Shown here one piece after another: positions 15,479 to 26,174 of a stretch of DNA of 64,000 nt. Where the stretch lies: NCBI GenBank assembly GCA_963850525.1, contig CAWKLQ010000001.1, positions 682,001 to 746,000 on the forward strand, given 5' to 3'. The notes under the pieces are model-generated. The model worked only from the letters and a program-made list of their open reading frames with translations, searched no databases and had not been told where the DNA came from. Source of the DNA: JAEMQF01 sp963850525. GTDB taxonomy: Bacteria; Pseudomonadota; Gammaproteobacteria; Burkholderiales; Burkholderiaceae_C. Position 1 is the stretch's first letter, and the number at the start of each line of letters is the position of its first letter. A program made the position numbers and the translations under genes.

Positions 15479-16679
15479 GGAGTCCGATCTCCTTGCAAAG
15501 GGTTGCGATTTCGAGCAAGGCGCCGCGTGCGCCTGCGGCTCGCGCGGCCTGCGCGAACACCAGCACGTCGGTCGGCTCGCGTTGTTTGCGAACGTTGTTG
15601 CGCGCGAGTTCGAGCGCGCGCTGCGGCTGCGCGTCGACCCAGAGAGCGAACATCGCCTGCTCGCGCGCGTGCGTGCCGCGCGCCTGCGGGCGCAAGTTGG
15701 CTTGAGCGAAGCGCTGCCGCATCTCGCTCGCGTCGGCGCTGCCCTGTGCAGATTTGATTCGAGTTCCGGCGATCGCGAGGCGCAGCAAGACGGCGTCGCT
15801 GCGCGTCTGATCCCTGAGCAAAGCCAAGGCTTCGGCGTCGCGCCGCTGCCACAACAGGTGGTCGACCAACGCAAGCCTCGTGTACTGATCGGCATCCGCT
15901 TTCAGCGCCTGACCAAATGCGGTTTCAGCGGCGGCGTCGTTCCCGGAGCGCATCTCGAGTTCAGCCAGCGACGTGAGCAGCCAGGCGCGGACGGGCGGCG
16001 CGAGGCTCGGTGTGGCGAGCATGCCGTTGAAGGCACTGCGCGCCGCGTCGAAGTCACCACGCAGGCCCGCGTTTTCGGCGGCGCACGCGCGCGCCTGGAA
16101 CGGTGCACCTGCGGCATCGAGGCCGGCGCACGCCAGTTGCGACGCGTCCAATCTGCCCTGCACGCGACGCACCGTGGCGAGGATCAACCAGGCCTGCACG
16201 GCGCCGGGGTTGCGCCGCACAAGGCGCTCGAGGTTTGCTGCCGACGCGTCGAAGTCGTGCAGGTACTGTTGAAGGGTCGCGAGCATCAGCAGCACGTCGT
16301 CGGGCGCGCTTTGCGCGTCGGGCCAGGCGTGCAGAACCGCCAGCGCCTGCCCGGCAAAGCGCGGGTCGCCCAGCTCGCGCGAGCGCTCCAGGTAGCGCTT
16401 GGCCAGGGCGACGGCGAGCGCGGGGTCGTCGGGCTCTGCGCTCCATCGTTGGCGCAAGCGCCGATCTTCGCGACGTGCGCCGGTCGCGCCCGGCAGGACT
16501 TCGATCACCTGGGAGTCATCAGTCGGAGTGATCACACTGCTTTGCGCAGACCCCGCAGCCAAAGTCATGCCCAGGGCCAGCGCGGCAAGCGTCGCGACCC
16601 CTGAAAGCGCCGCGGCGACGGCACAGGCGCCGAGCGCTGCAGCCCTCAGCACGCGGGAGACGCAAGTTTGGATTGGCAT
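15450..16679 (-). CDS. Exported tetratricopeptide-repeat protein
   Basis: 409 residues. An N-terminal hydrophobic signal segment (residues 8-45) is followed by repeated helix pairs of TPR type, for example ALAVALAKRYLERSRELGDP, DVLLMLATLQQYLHDFDASA and AWLLTSLAELEMRSGNDAAA. TPR proteins act as protein-binding scaffolds, here probably at the periplasmic side. The 3' end overlaps the HupE-type gene by 29 bases, and the gene follows the lipoprotein and DUF4331 genes, which suggests a shared complex or pathway. Specific partner unknown. Confidence 0.7.
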   Translation of the reverse strand: MPIQTCVSRVLRAAALGACAVAAALSGVATLAALALGMTLAAGSAQSSVITPTDDSQVIEVLPGATGARREDRRLRQRWSAEPDDPALAVALAKRYLERSRELGDPRFAGQALAVLHAWPDAQSAPDDVLLMLATLQQYLHDFDASAANLERLVRRNPGAVQAWLILATVRRVQGRLDASQLACAGLDAAGAPFQARACAAENAGLRGDFDAARSAFNGMLATPSLAPPVRAWLLTSLAELEMRSGNDAAAETAFGQALKADADQYTRLALVDHLLWQRRDAEALALLRDQTRSDAVLLRLAIAGTRIKSAQGSADASEMRQRFAQANLRPQARGTHAREQAMFALWVDAQPQRALELARNNVRKQREPTDVLVFAQAARAAGARGALLEIATLCKEIGLHDQRVDQLL

Positions 16680-16700
16680 GGCGGGTTGTGACCTGTTCGT

Positions 16701-16738
16701 GTGGGCGATGAGCCCGGCGCGCGGAGCGCCGGGCCCAC
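16701..16738 (-). other. Strong intercistronic stem-loop before the TPR gene
   Basis: GCCCGGCGC (16712-16720) and GCGCCGGGC (16726-16734) form a perfect 9-base stem with a 5-base loop, flanked by a second pairing GTGGGC/GCCCAC. There is no U-tract, so it is more likely an mRNA-stability or processing hairpin than a terminator. Confidence 0.5.
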
Positions 16739-16746
16739 GGCGGCCT

Positions 16747-17001
16747 TCAGTTCAACGCTTGCGGCTCGGTGTCGTCGGGCTGCTGCGGGTTGAACGCGGC
16801 GATGCCCACGGGTTCGCGGTCTTCGGCGTCGGTCACGTTCAGCGTCGCCAGGTAGGTGACCAACCCGGCGGACGACGCGCTGGCGTCGGCCGGTACCTCG
16901 AGGCTGGGTGGCACGTTCGGCGGCGCATCGCTGCTGCTCCCGCCGCACGCCGACAGCACCAACCCGACGCCGACAAGCAGAACTTGTGTGAGTGCTTTCA
17001 T
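16747..17001 (-). CDS. Small lipoprotein of the DUF4331 cluster
   Basis: 84 residues. A lipoprotein signal with lipobox LSAC places the modified cysteine at residue 19, followed by a Gly/Ser/Asp linker that fits outer-membrane sorting (no Asp at +2). The rest (PPSLEVPADASASSAGLVTY and following) resembles the start of a beta-sandwich repeat. The ATG is 11 bases after the upstream DUF4331 gene stop. I do not recognise a family; the context suggests it partners the DUF4331 proteins at the envelope. Confidence 0.65.
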   Translation of the reverse strand: MKALTQVLLVGVGLVLSACGGSSSDAPPNVPPSLEVPADASASSAGLVTYLATLNVTDAEDREPVGIAAFNPQQPDDTEPQALN

Positions 17002-17012
17002 GGCGTCATCCC

Positions 17013-18608
17013 TCAGTTGGCGAGTGCCGGAACGCCGGTGGAACCGGGCCCCGCGCCTGGCGTTGGCGTGAACAGGTAGGGGAACGCGGGCAGCAATGGG
17101 ATCACCGCCTGGTCGACGCCGTCGTGCAGCTTGAACACGGTGCTGTTGGCCGCCAGCGGCACTGCCGAGGGCTTGCATGCGGCACCGAGCTGGAACGCGT
17201 TGGTGTCGCCATTGGCGACGCACAGGCCGCCCATCGCCGCGACGAGCGTGATGTCGACGATGTCGTCTTTCGGACGCCGGCCGTTCGGGAAGCCCGCGTT
17301 GTCGGTCCCGCCAGCCAAGATGTTCCCGACGATGCCCAGACGATTCTGCTGCGCCTCGGGAGTCGCCGGAATGCTCGTGTTCAGGCGCAGCATCTCCGAA
17401 GGCGTCACGGTCGCCGGCTGGTTCACGCCCTTGATCCCGGTGAGGAACGCAGCGACCAGGTCCGTGCGCGGCAAGTTGCTCGGTGCAAACGCGCCGGCGG
17501 TCTGGCCGAACGCGATTTCGAGCAGGCGCGGGAACGTCGGGTTCGTCACGTAGACGCCGAACTGCGCGTCGTCTTTCGGCTTGGAGCTGTTGAAGCGGTC
17601 TTTCACGGGCAGACCGATCACGACTTCATTGACAAGCGGCATGCCGACGCGCGACACCTGCGTCCACGCGCCGCCGCTGCGCAGCGACGTCGTTTGATGT
17701 CCCGGCGCAGGCGTCGGGTCGAGCAAAGTGCCCTGACGCAGGCTCGCCGTGGTCCAGGCACCGATCACCGGGTCCGTGCCGGTGGTCAAGCAGGTCTTGT
17801 GCACTTCCATCGCCAGCGTCGTGACGTTGCTGTCGTCGATGACGTTCACGCCGGCGTTTTTCAGCGCCGGATCGGTGATCACGGAAAGCGGCGCGTTGAT
17901 CAGGTCGAAGACCACCCCCAGGCCGATCGCGAACGCATCCTTGCGTTGGCCGACGAAGAGTTTGCCCGGCATCGCACAGCCCGGGATGTTGACGTTGTAG
18001 ATGTGCTGCGCGGCGTAGCCGGCGTAGTCGGGGATCGTCTTTGTGCCGATGTTGTCGACCGGCTTGTCGAAAGTCACCGAGCCGCCCGCAGCGTTTGTCA
18101 CCGCCGCTCGCGTTCCGGTGCGCCGGTCGCCACGCCGCACGTCGACGGTGAATGTCTCATTCACATTCAGGTTGGGCGAATTCGGCGCTGTCGCGGTGCC
18201 CGCCTGAGTCAGGGGAATCGCGACGTCGACACCGCCGATCGGCAAGGTGATGCTGTTCAGCTTGTTCTTGAAGCGGAACTGGAACGTGATGTCTTCTTTG
18301 GCGTCGCCGGTGTTGTCGATGTGGATCTCGTACAGACCGTTCGGGTCCATCTTGAAATAGTTCGGCCCGCCGTAGGGCGACTGCAGCGGCTGGTAGTTGG
18401 CGAGCAGCGTCACGTAGTCGCCGCGCCCCGGCTCGTAGCTGTTGAACATGTAGAAGTCGGTGCCGTCGACTTTGGGCGCCGTGCTGATGAACGGCGCTTC
18501 GCGGTGGCTCGACGCATGCGCGGTCTGATACGCCGCGCCGGCGAACGCGGCGCACAGCGCGGCAGCGAGGGGCAATGTGCGCCCGGGCATCTTGGTGCTG
18601 GATGACAT
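17013..18608 (-). CDS. DUF4331 exported protein (first copy)
   Basis: 531 residues with a signal peptide cleaved near residue 32, giving a mature N-terminus SSHREAPFIS, the hallmark of DUF4331. Further conserved stretches are GTDFYMFNSYEPG and FPNGRRPKDDIVDITL near the C-terminus. The family is extracytoplasmic and of unknown function. It lies downstream of a second DUF4331 gene with a 139-base gap that contains its own ECF-type promoter motif (18703-18730). Probable first gene of the DUF4331-lipoprotein-TPR-HupE transcript. Confidence 0.85.
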   Translation of the reverse strand: MSSSTKMPGRTLPLAAALCAAFAGAAYQTAHASSHREAPFISTAPKVDGTDFYMFNSYEPGRGDYVTLLANYQPLQSPYGGPNYFKMDPNGLYEIHIDNTGDAKEDITFQFRFKNKLNSITLPIGGVDVAIPLTQAGTATAPNSPNLNVNETFTVDVRRGDRRTGTRAAVTNAAGGSVTFDKPVDNIGTKTIPDYAGYAAQHIYNVNIPGCAMPGKLFVGQRKDAFAIGLGVVFDLINAPLSVITDPALKNAGVNVIDDSNVTTLAMEVHKTCLTTGTDPVIGAWTTASLRQGTLLDPTPAPGHQTTSLRSGGAWTQVSRVGMPLVNEVVIGLPVKDRFNSSKPKDDAQFGVYVTNPTFPRLLEIAFGQTAGAFAPSNLPRTDLVAAFLTGIKGVNQPATVTPSEMLRLNTSIPATPEAQQNRLGIVGNILAGGTDNAGFPNGRRPKDDIVDITLVAAMGGLCVANGDTNAFQLGAACKPSAVPLAANSTVFKLHDGVDQAVIPLLPAFPYLFTPTPGAGPGSTGVPALAN

Positions 18609-18702
18609 GGTGTGATTCCTTCAAGGTTTGCAAATTGCGGTCCGCGTTGTCGCGAACCTGTCACTCGCACCGCCCGATGACTCGATCAGTGCTTGGTGGC
18701 TC

Positions 18703-18730
18703 TTTACGCAGGGCTTCGGTCGACGGATGC
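18703..18730 (-). promoter_or_regulatory. ECF-type promoter before the first DUF4331 gene
   Basis: Minus strand GCATCCG (18730-18724), 14 bases, then GCGTAAA (18709-18703). The same two blocks at the same spacing occur before the second DUF4331 gene and before the sigma gene. It leaves a leader of about 90 bases to the ATG at 18608. Confidence 0.7.
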
Positions 18731-18747
18731 ACGCGCGCTGGCTGACG

Positions 18748-20292
18748 TCAGGGCGTCGGGATGTCCGGCACCGTCGGCACATTGATTCCGCCATGCCCTT
18801 GCAACAAGCCCTGATGCGCTGGCGCAAGGAAGGGGAAGCGGTCGAGAAAGTTCTTGTCGTTGACCTCGACGCCCTTGAACAGGCCAGCGCCGGGGTTGCC
18901 TGCAGCGATCAGGCTCAGCAAGACGCTGTTCACGTTCACCTGGTGGCGGTTTGACGCGCTCCCACCGCCCAAGCGCCGACCATTCGGGAAGCTCGAATCG
19001 AGCGCGGCGTCGAGCGTGATCACGTCACCCGTGAAGCCGTCGGCGACCGGGATCGGCCGGTTCAGGTTGATCGCGCTGATGATGTCCAGTCGCGGCCCCT
19101 TGAGCGCGGTCACCGTCGCCGCCGGCACGCCCAGGGCGGCGTAGATCCCGAGCGCCTCAGCGTCGCGAACCAGGACCGGGTACAACACGTCGGCACCGAA
19201 GTTCGTGACGTCTTGCATCGGGCTGCTGCGCAGGTAGAGCGTTTGGCGCTGCGTGCCCACCAAGCCGGCGTTGAACAGCGGCAGCGCGTTGCGGCCCACT
19301 TGCACCCAGCGGCCCGAGCCCTTCAGCCCGGTGATGATGTTGCCCGCGTCGACGGTCTGCGTCTGCTGGCGCTTGATCTTCGCGTGCACCCGAATCAGGC
19401 TGTCGGTCGAGGTCTTGATTTCAACGCCGGGGTGCGGAACGCCGTTCGGAAAGATGTCGCTCATCGGCACTTCGAGTGCGATCGAGAAGATGTTGAAGCC
19501 GGTGAACACGTCTTCGATCGGTGCGCGCATCGGGTCGCGCGCGCCGGGAATTCCGCCGAGGTCGGTTCGGCCCAGATTGACGAGGTCGAAGATGCCTTTT
19601 TCGTCGAGCTGATAGGGATCGTCGAACTGGCCGGCGATGATGCGCCCGCCGTTCGTCAAGGTCTTGATGTACCTGTCGACAAAAGTCTGGTCGTACAAGC
19701 CGACTTCTCGGCTCGAGGGATTGCCGGATTGGTAGCCCATGAAGGGGCCGAGTCCGTAGACCAGCCGGTCGGTCTGCGGGCCGTGGTTGTTCGGCAGCAC
19801 CGGCAATTCATTGCCGAGGGTGACCATCTGGCGCTCGTCATCGTCGTCGTCTTGCGCAGACTCGCCGCGCACGATTCGGGTCACCTTCATCGTCTCGGTG
19901 CCGCCGGTCAACTGCCAGAGCAGCTCATTGCCCCCGCCCAGCGGGTCCGAGGGGCTGGGCGCCGCTTCGGGAACCAGCGTGTTCTTGAACTCGACGCGAT
20001 AGATCACGCGCGACTTCAGGCTTTCGCCCTTGCCGATGTGGAACTCGTAGCGATAGCCGTTGCACGCACGCAAGCCCTGGTTGCCCTGCCCCGGCTCGTG
20101 CAGCGGGTTGAAGTTCATGACGAGGTAGAGCTTGTCGCGCGTGCCGGGTTTGACCCAGGCGTAGGTGTCGGTGTTGTCGGCGCAGGGCTCGTTCAGCACG
20201 GCCAAGGCTTCGCGGTGGCTCGACGCTTGCGCGCCAAGGGCGCACGTCGCGAGCAGCGTCGCGGCGAGCGATTTCAGGGACGATCGTTGCAT
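18748..20292 (-). CDS. DUF4331 exported protein (second copy)
   Basis: 514 residues; signal peptide to about residue 23 (LGAQA), then SSHREALAVLNEPCADNTDTYAWV, the family start motif. The C-terminal motif SFPNGRRLGG matches that of the neighbouring copy, but the two are clearly diverged paralogues. The ATG at 20292 follows AAGGAG with 6-base spacing; the longer open frame to 20505 would run over the divergent promoter region and is rejected. It is the first gene read leftward from the shared promoter region with the ECF sigma factor. Function unknown; periplasmic or secreted. Confidence 0.85.
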   Translation of the reverse strand: MQRSSLKSLAATLLATCALGAQASSHREALAVLNEPCADNTDTYAWVKPGTRDKLYLVMNFNPLHEPGQGNQGLRACNGYRYEFHIGKGESLKSRVIYRVEFKNTLVPEAAPSPSDPLGGGNELLWQLTGGTETMKVTRIVRGESAQDDDDDERQMVTLGNELPVLPNNHGPQTDRLVYGLGPFMGYQSGNPSSREVGLYDQTFVDRYIKTLTNGGRIIAGQFDDPYQLDEKGIFDLVNLGRTDLGGIPGARDPMRAPIEDVFTGFNIFSIALEVPMSDIFPNGVPHPGVEIKTSTDSLIRVHAKIKRQQTQTVDAGNIITGLKGSGRWVQVGRNALPLFNAGLVGTQRQTLYLRSSPMQDVTNFGADVLYPVLVRDAEALGIYAALGVPAATVTALKGPRLDIISAINLNRPIPVADGFTGDVITLDAALDSSFPNGRRLGGGSASNRHQVNVNSVLLSLIAAGNPGAGLFKGVEVNDKNFLDRFPFLAPAHQGLLQGHGGINVPTVPDIPTP

Positions 20293-20370
20293 CTCAGTCT
20301 CCTTGCGGCGGCCAGGGGTGGCGGGGGTTGAAGGCTTCCCGCTGGCCGCAGGAATGCCTTGCTGGCTGCC

Positions 20371-20398
20371 CTTACGCCGCACCTGAACTGGCGGATGC
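20371..20398 (-). promoter_or_regulatory. ECF-type promoter before the second DUF4331 gene
   Basis: Minus strand GCATCCG (20398-20392), 14 bases, then GCGTAAG (20377-20371). It faces away from the matching site for the sigma gene, 34 bases apart. Predicted to be recognised by the adjacent ECF sigma factor. Confidence 0.72.
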
Positions 20399-20432
20399 GA
20401 CGCGGCACAATCCCCGCATCGGGCGGGGGCTT

Positions 20433-20460
20433 GCATCCGAAACGCGGCGTGTTGCGTAGC
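20433..20460 (+). promoter_or_regulatory. ECF-type autoregulatory promoter of the sigma gene
   Basis: GCATCCG (20433-20439), 14 bases, GCGTAGC (20454-20460), 22 bases before the sigma ATG at 20483. The blocks match the two DUF4331 promoters. ECF sigma genes commonly drive themselves. Confidence 0.68.
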
Positions 20461-20482
20461 GCTCGAGAAGGAGAATCGACCC

Positions 20483-21193
20483 ATGAATGACGCTGAGCCG
20501 TGCATCGTCGAAGGGCTCGCCTGCGGGATCGACGAGTTGTTCGCGCAGACCCAGACCGAACCTGCCGCAGAACCGGCACCGCCTCGGCTGCGCCTCGTGG
20601 CGACTTCGGACCCGGCGGAACCGCAGCGCCTTGCCGAGCTCGTCGCCAGGATCGCCCGATCCGACGAGAAGGCGCTCGCCGACCTCTACGACGCGACATC
20701 GGGCCGCATCTTCAGCATGGTTCGAACCATCACGCGCAATCTGCAGTGCGCCGAAGAGGTCACCGAAGACGTGTACTGGCAGGTCTGGCGCCAGGCGCTG
20801 CGCTTTGATGCGCAGCGCGGCACCGTGCTGGCGTGGCTTTTCACGCTGGCGCGCAGCCGGGCGCTGGACCACTTGCGCCGCGCCGACGCCGCGATCCCTC
20901 ACGCCGAGCCTGAGACCCTGCTCGACAACGCGGCAGACGAGCGCCAAAACCCGGCCGAAGTGATGTCGGCGGCGCAAACCGAAAACTGCCTGAACGCAGC
21001 CTTGCTGTGCCTGGAGCCGCTGCCACGCCAGCTGTTGTCGCTCGCGTTCTACCGCGGCCTCACCCACGAAGAGATCGCGGCGAACATGGCCTTGCCGCTG
21101 GGCACAGTCAAATCACACATCCGCCGCGCACTGGCGTCGCTGCAAATTCACCTCGCCTCGAACGGTGTCAAGACAGGGGCACACGCATCATGA
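20483..21193 (+). CDS. ECF-family RNA polymerase sigma factor
   Basis: 236 residues. An unusual 45-residue N-terminal extension precedes region 2 (ALADLYDATSGRIFSMVRTI, then EEVTEDVYWQVWRQA) and region 4 (LEPLPRQLLSLAFYRGLTHEEIAANMALPLGTVKSHIRRAL). GAAGGAGAA precedes the ATG. The stop overlaps the next gene (ATGA), a cupin protein of the ChrR class, so the pair forms a sigma/anti-sigma module. It faces the DUF4331 genes, and three matching promoter motifs nearby are its likely targets. ChrR-partnered sigma factors respond to singlet oxygen or related stress in Rhodobacter; the signal here is unknown. Confidence 0.88.
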   Translation: MNDAEPCIVEGLACGIDELFAQTQTEPAAEPAPPRLRLVATSDPAEPQRLAELVARIARSDEKALADLYDATSGRIFSMVRTITRNLQCAEEVTEDVYWQVWRQALRFDAQRGTVLAWLFTLARSRALDHLRRADAAIPHAEPETLLDNAADERQNPAEVMSAAQTENCLNAALLCLEPLPRQLLSLAFYRGLTHEEIAANMALPLGTVKSHIRRALASLQIHLASNGVKTGAHAS

Positions 21194-21948
21194 ACGACAT
21201 ACTGAACAAGGCTCAGGGCGGCCTGCCCATGCCCGACGAAGCCGGCGCCGCCGAGCTGCGTACGCGCTTGGTCCAGCGCATCCAACGCAGCGTCGCGCAC
21301 GAGGGCCAGTTCGCCACCGTGCGGCGCGACACGGGAGCGTGGCACGAACCGCGCCCCGGTGTGCGCAGCAAGGCGCTCGCGCAATCCCCGGTGGCGGTTT
21401 CGACCCTCGTCGAGCTGGCGGCGGGCGCGACCTTTACCGCCGCGTCCCCGGTTGCGACGCAGCAGGAAATCGTCTTGCTTGGCGGGCAGTTGTTCGTCGG
21501 CATGTTGGCCCTCGCCTGCGGCGACGCGGCGTGCACGCCGCACGACGCGGCGCACGCCTTGCGCGCCGGTGCCGCCGGAGCGCGCTTCTACCTGCGCCTG
21601 AGCGCCCCGCCCCAGCCTGCCACGACTTCGGTCCGCTTCTCGAGCCTGGCCGACGATTCGACCTGGCAAGACTTCGGTCCCGGCGTGCGCATCAAGGAGT
21701 TGTGGAACGGCGGCGAGCGGCGCTCCGTGCTGGTGCGCATGCGTGCCGGCGCGAGCGTGAGCTCGCACAGTCACGGCCTCGAAGAGGAATGCATGATGCT
21801 CGCAGGCGAGGCCTTTATCGGCGACACCTTGTTGCGCGGCGGCGAGTATCAGCTCGCGCCCCAGGGCAGCCGCCACGGTGCCGTGCAGACCGATGTGGGG
21901 GCACTGTTCTTCGTCCACGGCTCGCTCGACCCCGCGGCTTACGCCTGA
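21190..21948 (+). CDS. ChrR-like double-cupin anti-sigma factor
   Basis: 252 residues. Two cupin domains are visible: residues about 50-140 and 150-245. The second has the metal motif SSHSHGLEEE and the later GEYQLAPQGSRHG. The zinc-binding N-terminal anti-sigma domain of Rhodobacter ChrR (His plus Cys-x2-Cys) is missing; the short N-terminus has no cysteine. Instead the first cupin holds CGDAACTPHDAAH (C-x4-C-x2-H-x3-H), a possible metal or redox site. Overlap with the sigma stop supports co-translation. The anti-sigma role is inferred from position and family. Confidence 0.75.
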   Translation: MNDILNKAQGGLPMPDEAGAAELRTRLVQRIQRSVAHEGQFATVRRDTGAWHEPRPGVRSKALAQSPVAVSTLVELAAGATFTAASPVATQQEIVLLGGQLFVGMLALACGDAACTPHDAAHALRAGAAGARFYLRLSAPPQPATTSVRFSSLADDSTWQDFGPGVRIKELWNGGERRSVLVRMRAGASVSSHSHGLEEECMMLAGEAFIGDTLLRGGEYQLAPQGSRHGAVQTDVGALFFVHGSLDPAAYA

Positions 21949-21963
21949 GGGTCGCCGAGCCGC

Positions 21964-23049
21964 TCAACGCAGCGGCAGCACCGACTCGGCGTCGCCGCGC
22001 TCCAACCAGCGCGCAAACTCATCGCGCAGGCGCTCGCTTTCATTGACGGCGCGTTGCCACGCCGCCATTCGCGCCTTCGGGTCGTCGACGTAGCGTTTGA
22101 AGTCCGTGCGGTCGGGCAACTTCCCGCCCGGCAGCGAGCGCACGAATTCGGGCGTCGGCGACAGCAGTATCACGTTGTCCAGGTCGGGCGTGGCCAGGTG
22201 CCGGGCGCGGAACGGCTTGTCGAGCCAGCCCGGAATCACCGTGTCCTGAAAGTGCGGGTAGAGCACGAGCGCGGGGTCGGCAGCGTCGCGCAGCGTCGCG
22301 TAGTCGAGGTGCAGGTGGTAGTCGGTGATTCCACCGTCCCAGTAGGCGCCGCGCGGTGCGCCGGGAATGTCGTGCACGGCTTGCAGGGCAAACGGGATCG
22401 AGCAGCTCGCGAGCATGCTGGGCTGGAGGTTCTGCGCGGTGAGCGCCACCCGGCGCGTTCGATAACGCGGCAAATGCAGGGGAAGGGCTTCGCGCGGGTC
22501 GGAGAACACGACACGCTCGATCCACGCGCCCATCGCACGGCGGCTCAAACAATTGGCTGCGAACGCCCCCAAGTAGCCCAAAGGCGTGCGAAATTTTCCC
22601 TCGCGCCGCAGCACATGCCTGCCGCGGCTCGTGAAGATGTGCAGGCGATAGCGCGGGTGGTTCAGGACCGTCGCCTCGCGGCCGCCGAAGCTGCGTTCGA
22701 TTTGCCTTCCGAACAACGCGCTCACGACCTCCGGAGGCGCGAACTTGCCCGGCGGGTGCGGATAGTCTTGCGCGACGTAGTCGCTCGCGAGCTGGGCGAA
22801 CCCGGTGTCGGCGTCGGGAAGGCACGCGGTGGCCATGCGCCACGCGCCGATCGATCCGCCCACCAGGTGCACGGTCTGCGCGCCGCGTGCCAGCCAATCG
22901 CCGAAGATGAAGCGGTCCAGCGCGCTCAGGATCAGTCCCTTGGGGCCGCCCGCAGCCGCCGAAACGATGCGCACATCCTGCGGGCGCAGACCGTGCGCGC
23001 GCAGCGCGGCGAGCGCGCGCGGGCCGGCGTGAATGGCCAGGGCCTGCAT
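21964..23049 (-). CDS. Patatin-like phospholipase
   Basis: 361 residues. The patatin elements are all present: the oxyanion glycine motif GGPKG near residue 34, the nucleophile elbow GGSIG near residue 65, and the catalytic aspartate in DGGITDYH near residue 240. Such enzymes hydrolyse acyl esters with a Ser-Asp dyad. No signal peptide is seen, so it is probably cytoplasmic or membrane-associated. The ATG at 23049 lies in a 45-base tandem duplication shared with the end of tex, which is directly upstream. Confidence 0.8.
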   Translation of the reverse strand: MQALAIHAGPRALAALRAHGLRPQDVRIVSAAAGGPKGLILSALDRFIFGDWLARGAQTVHLVGGSIGAWRMATACLPDADTGFAQLASDYVAQDYPHPPGKFAPPEVVSALFGRQIERSFGGREATVLNHPRYRLHIFTSRGRHVLRREGKFRTPLGYLGAFAANCLSRRAMGAWIERVVFSDPREALPLHLPRYRTRRVALTAQNLQPSMLASCSIPFALQAVHDIPGAPRGAYWDGGITDYHLHLDYATLRDAADPALVLYPHFQDTVIPGWLDKPFRARHLATPDLDNVILLSPTPEFVRSLPGGKLPDRTDFKRYVDDPKARMAAWQRAVNESERLRDEFARWLERGDAESVLPLR

Positions 23050-23097
23050 GCTTCAGGGCCTGCGCTGCGCAGCGTGGATTGCCAGAGCCTGCATGCC

Positions 23098-23113
<16 letters not shown>
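23027..23113. repeat. 45-base tandem duplication spanning the tex-patatin gene junction
   Basis: Copies 23027-23068 and 23072-23113 match at 37 of 42 positions with a 45-base offset. Each contains, on the minus strand, the tex ending (CAGCGCAG-CCC-TGA) and the patatin start (ATGCAGGC-CTGGC). The outer ends serve the real genes; the inner halves form the 13-codon open frame at 23053-23094. Confidence 0.85.
23053..23094 (-). other. 13-codon open frame created by the tandem duplication
   Basis: Reads MQALAIHAAQRRP and stop: the patatin N-terminus fused to the Tex C-terminus. Its ATG begins 3 bases after the tex stop, and its stop is 3 bases before the patatin ATG. Translation is possible by coupling but unproven; it may only relay ribosomes between the two genes. 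Confidence 0.5.
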
Positions 23114-25506
<2,393 letters not shown>

Positions 25507-25553
25507 AGCGCTTCCTCCTGAACTCAACGCTCACATCGCGCTACGATTGCGCG

Positions 25554-26174
25554 ATGAGCCACGATCACGCCGCGCACGACGACCACCCCGAGCACAGCGA
25601 ACTGGGTGAGATGGAGTTGCGCGTTCGCGCGCTCGAGACCGTGCTCGGCCAGAAGGGCTACGTCGACCCACCCGCGCTCGACGCACTGATCGACACCTAC
25701 CAGACGCGCATCGGCCCGCGCAACGGCGCACGCGTCGTCGCGCGCGCCTGGGTCGACGCCGACTTTCATGCCTGGCTGATGCGCGACGCGAGTGCCGCGA
25801 TCGCGGCGATGGGTTACAGCGGGCGCCAGGGTGAACACATGGTGGCGGTGCAGAACACGCCGGAGAACCACCACATGGTCGTCTGCACGCTGTGCAGCTG
25901 CTACCCCTGGCCGGTTCTGGGCCTGCCACCCACCTGGTACAAGAGCGCGCCGTACCGCTCGCGTGCGGTGCGCGAGCCGCGTGCCGTGCTCGCCGAGTTC
26001 GGCGTCACGCTGCCGCAGACCACGCAAATTCGCGTCTGGGATTCGACTGCCGAAGTGCGCTACCTCGTGATTCCGCAGCGCCCGGCAGGCACCGAAGGAA
26101 TGAGCGAAGCCGAACTTGCCGAACTCGTGACACGCGATTCGATGATAGGTGCCGGCTTGGCGCGTCAGCCATGA
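25554..26174 (+). CDS. nthA: Nitrile hydratase alpha subunit, cobalt type
   Basis: 206 residues. The metal-binding claw VCTLCSCYPW has Cys111, Cys114 and Cys116; threonine after the first cysteine is typical of Co(III) rather than Fe(III) enzymes. The enzyme hydrates nitriles to amides in the cytoplasm. No Shine-Dalgarno sequence precedes the ATG, but TACGAT (25542-25547) ends 6 bases before it, suggesting leaderless mRNA. It overlaps nthB by 4 bases. No amidase gene is nearby. Confidence 0.93.
   Translation: MSHDHAAHDDHPEHSELGEMELRVRALETVLGQKGYVDPPALDALIDTYQTRIGPRNGARVVARAWVDADFHAWLMRDASAAIAAMGYSGRQGEHMVAVQNTPENHHMVVCTLCSCYPWPVLGLPPTWYKSAPYRSRAVREPRAVLAEFGVTLPQTTQIRVWDSTAEVRYLVIPQRPAGTEGMSEAELAELVTRDSMIGAGLARQP

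Noticed and set aside
20293..20505. Longer start for the second DUF4331 protein
   Set aside because: The extension would read through the divergent ECF promoters and lacks a signal peptide; ATG 20292 has AAGGAG and a clean signal sequence.
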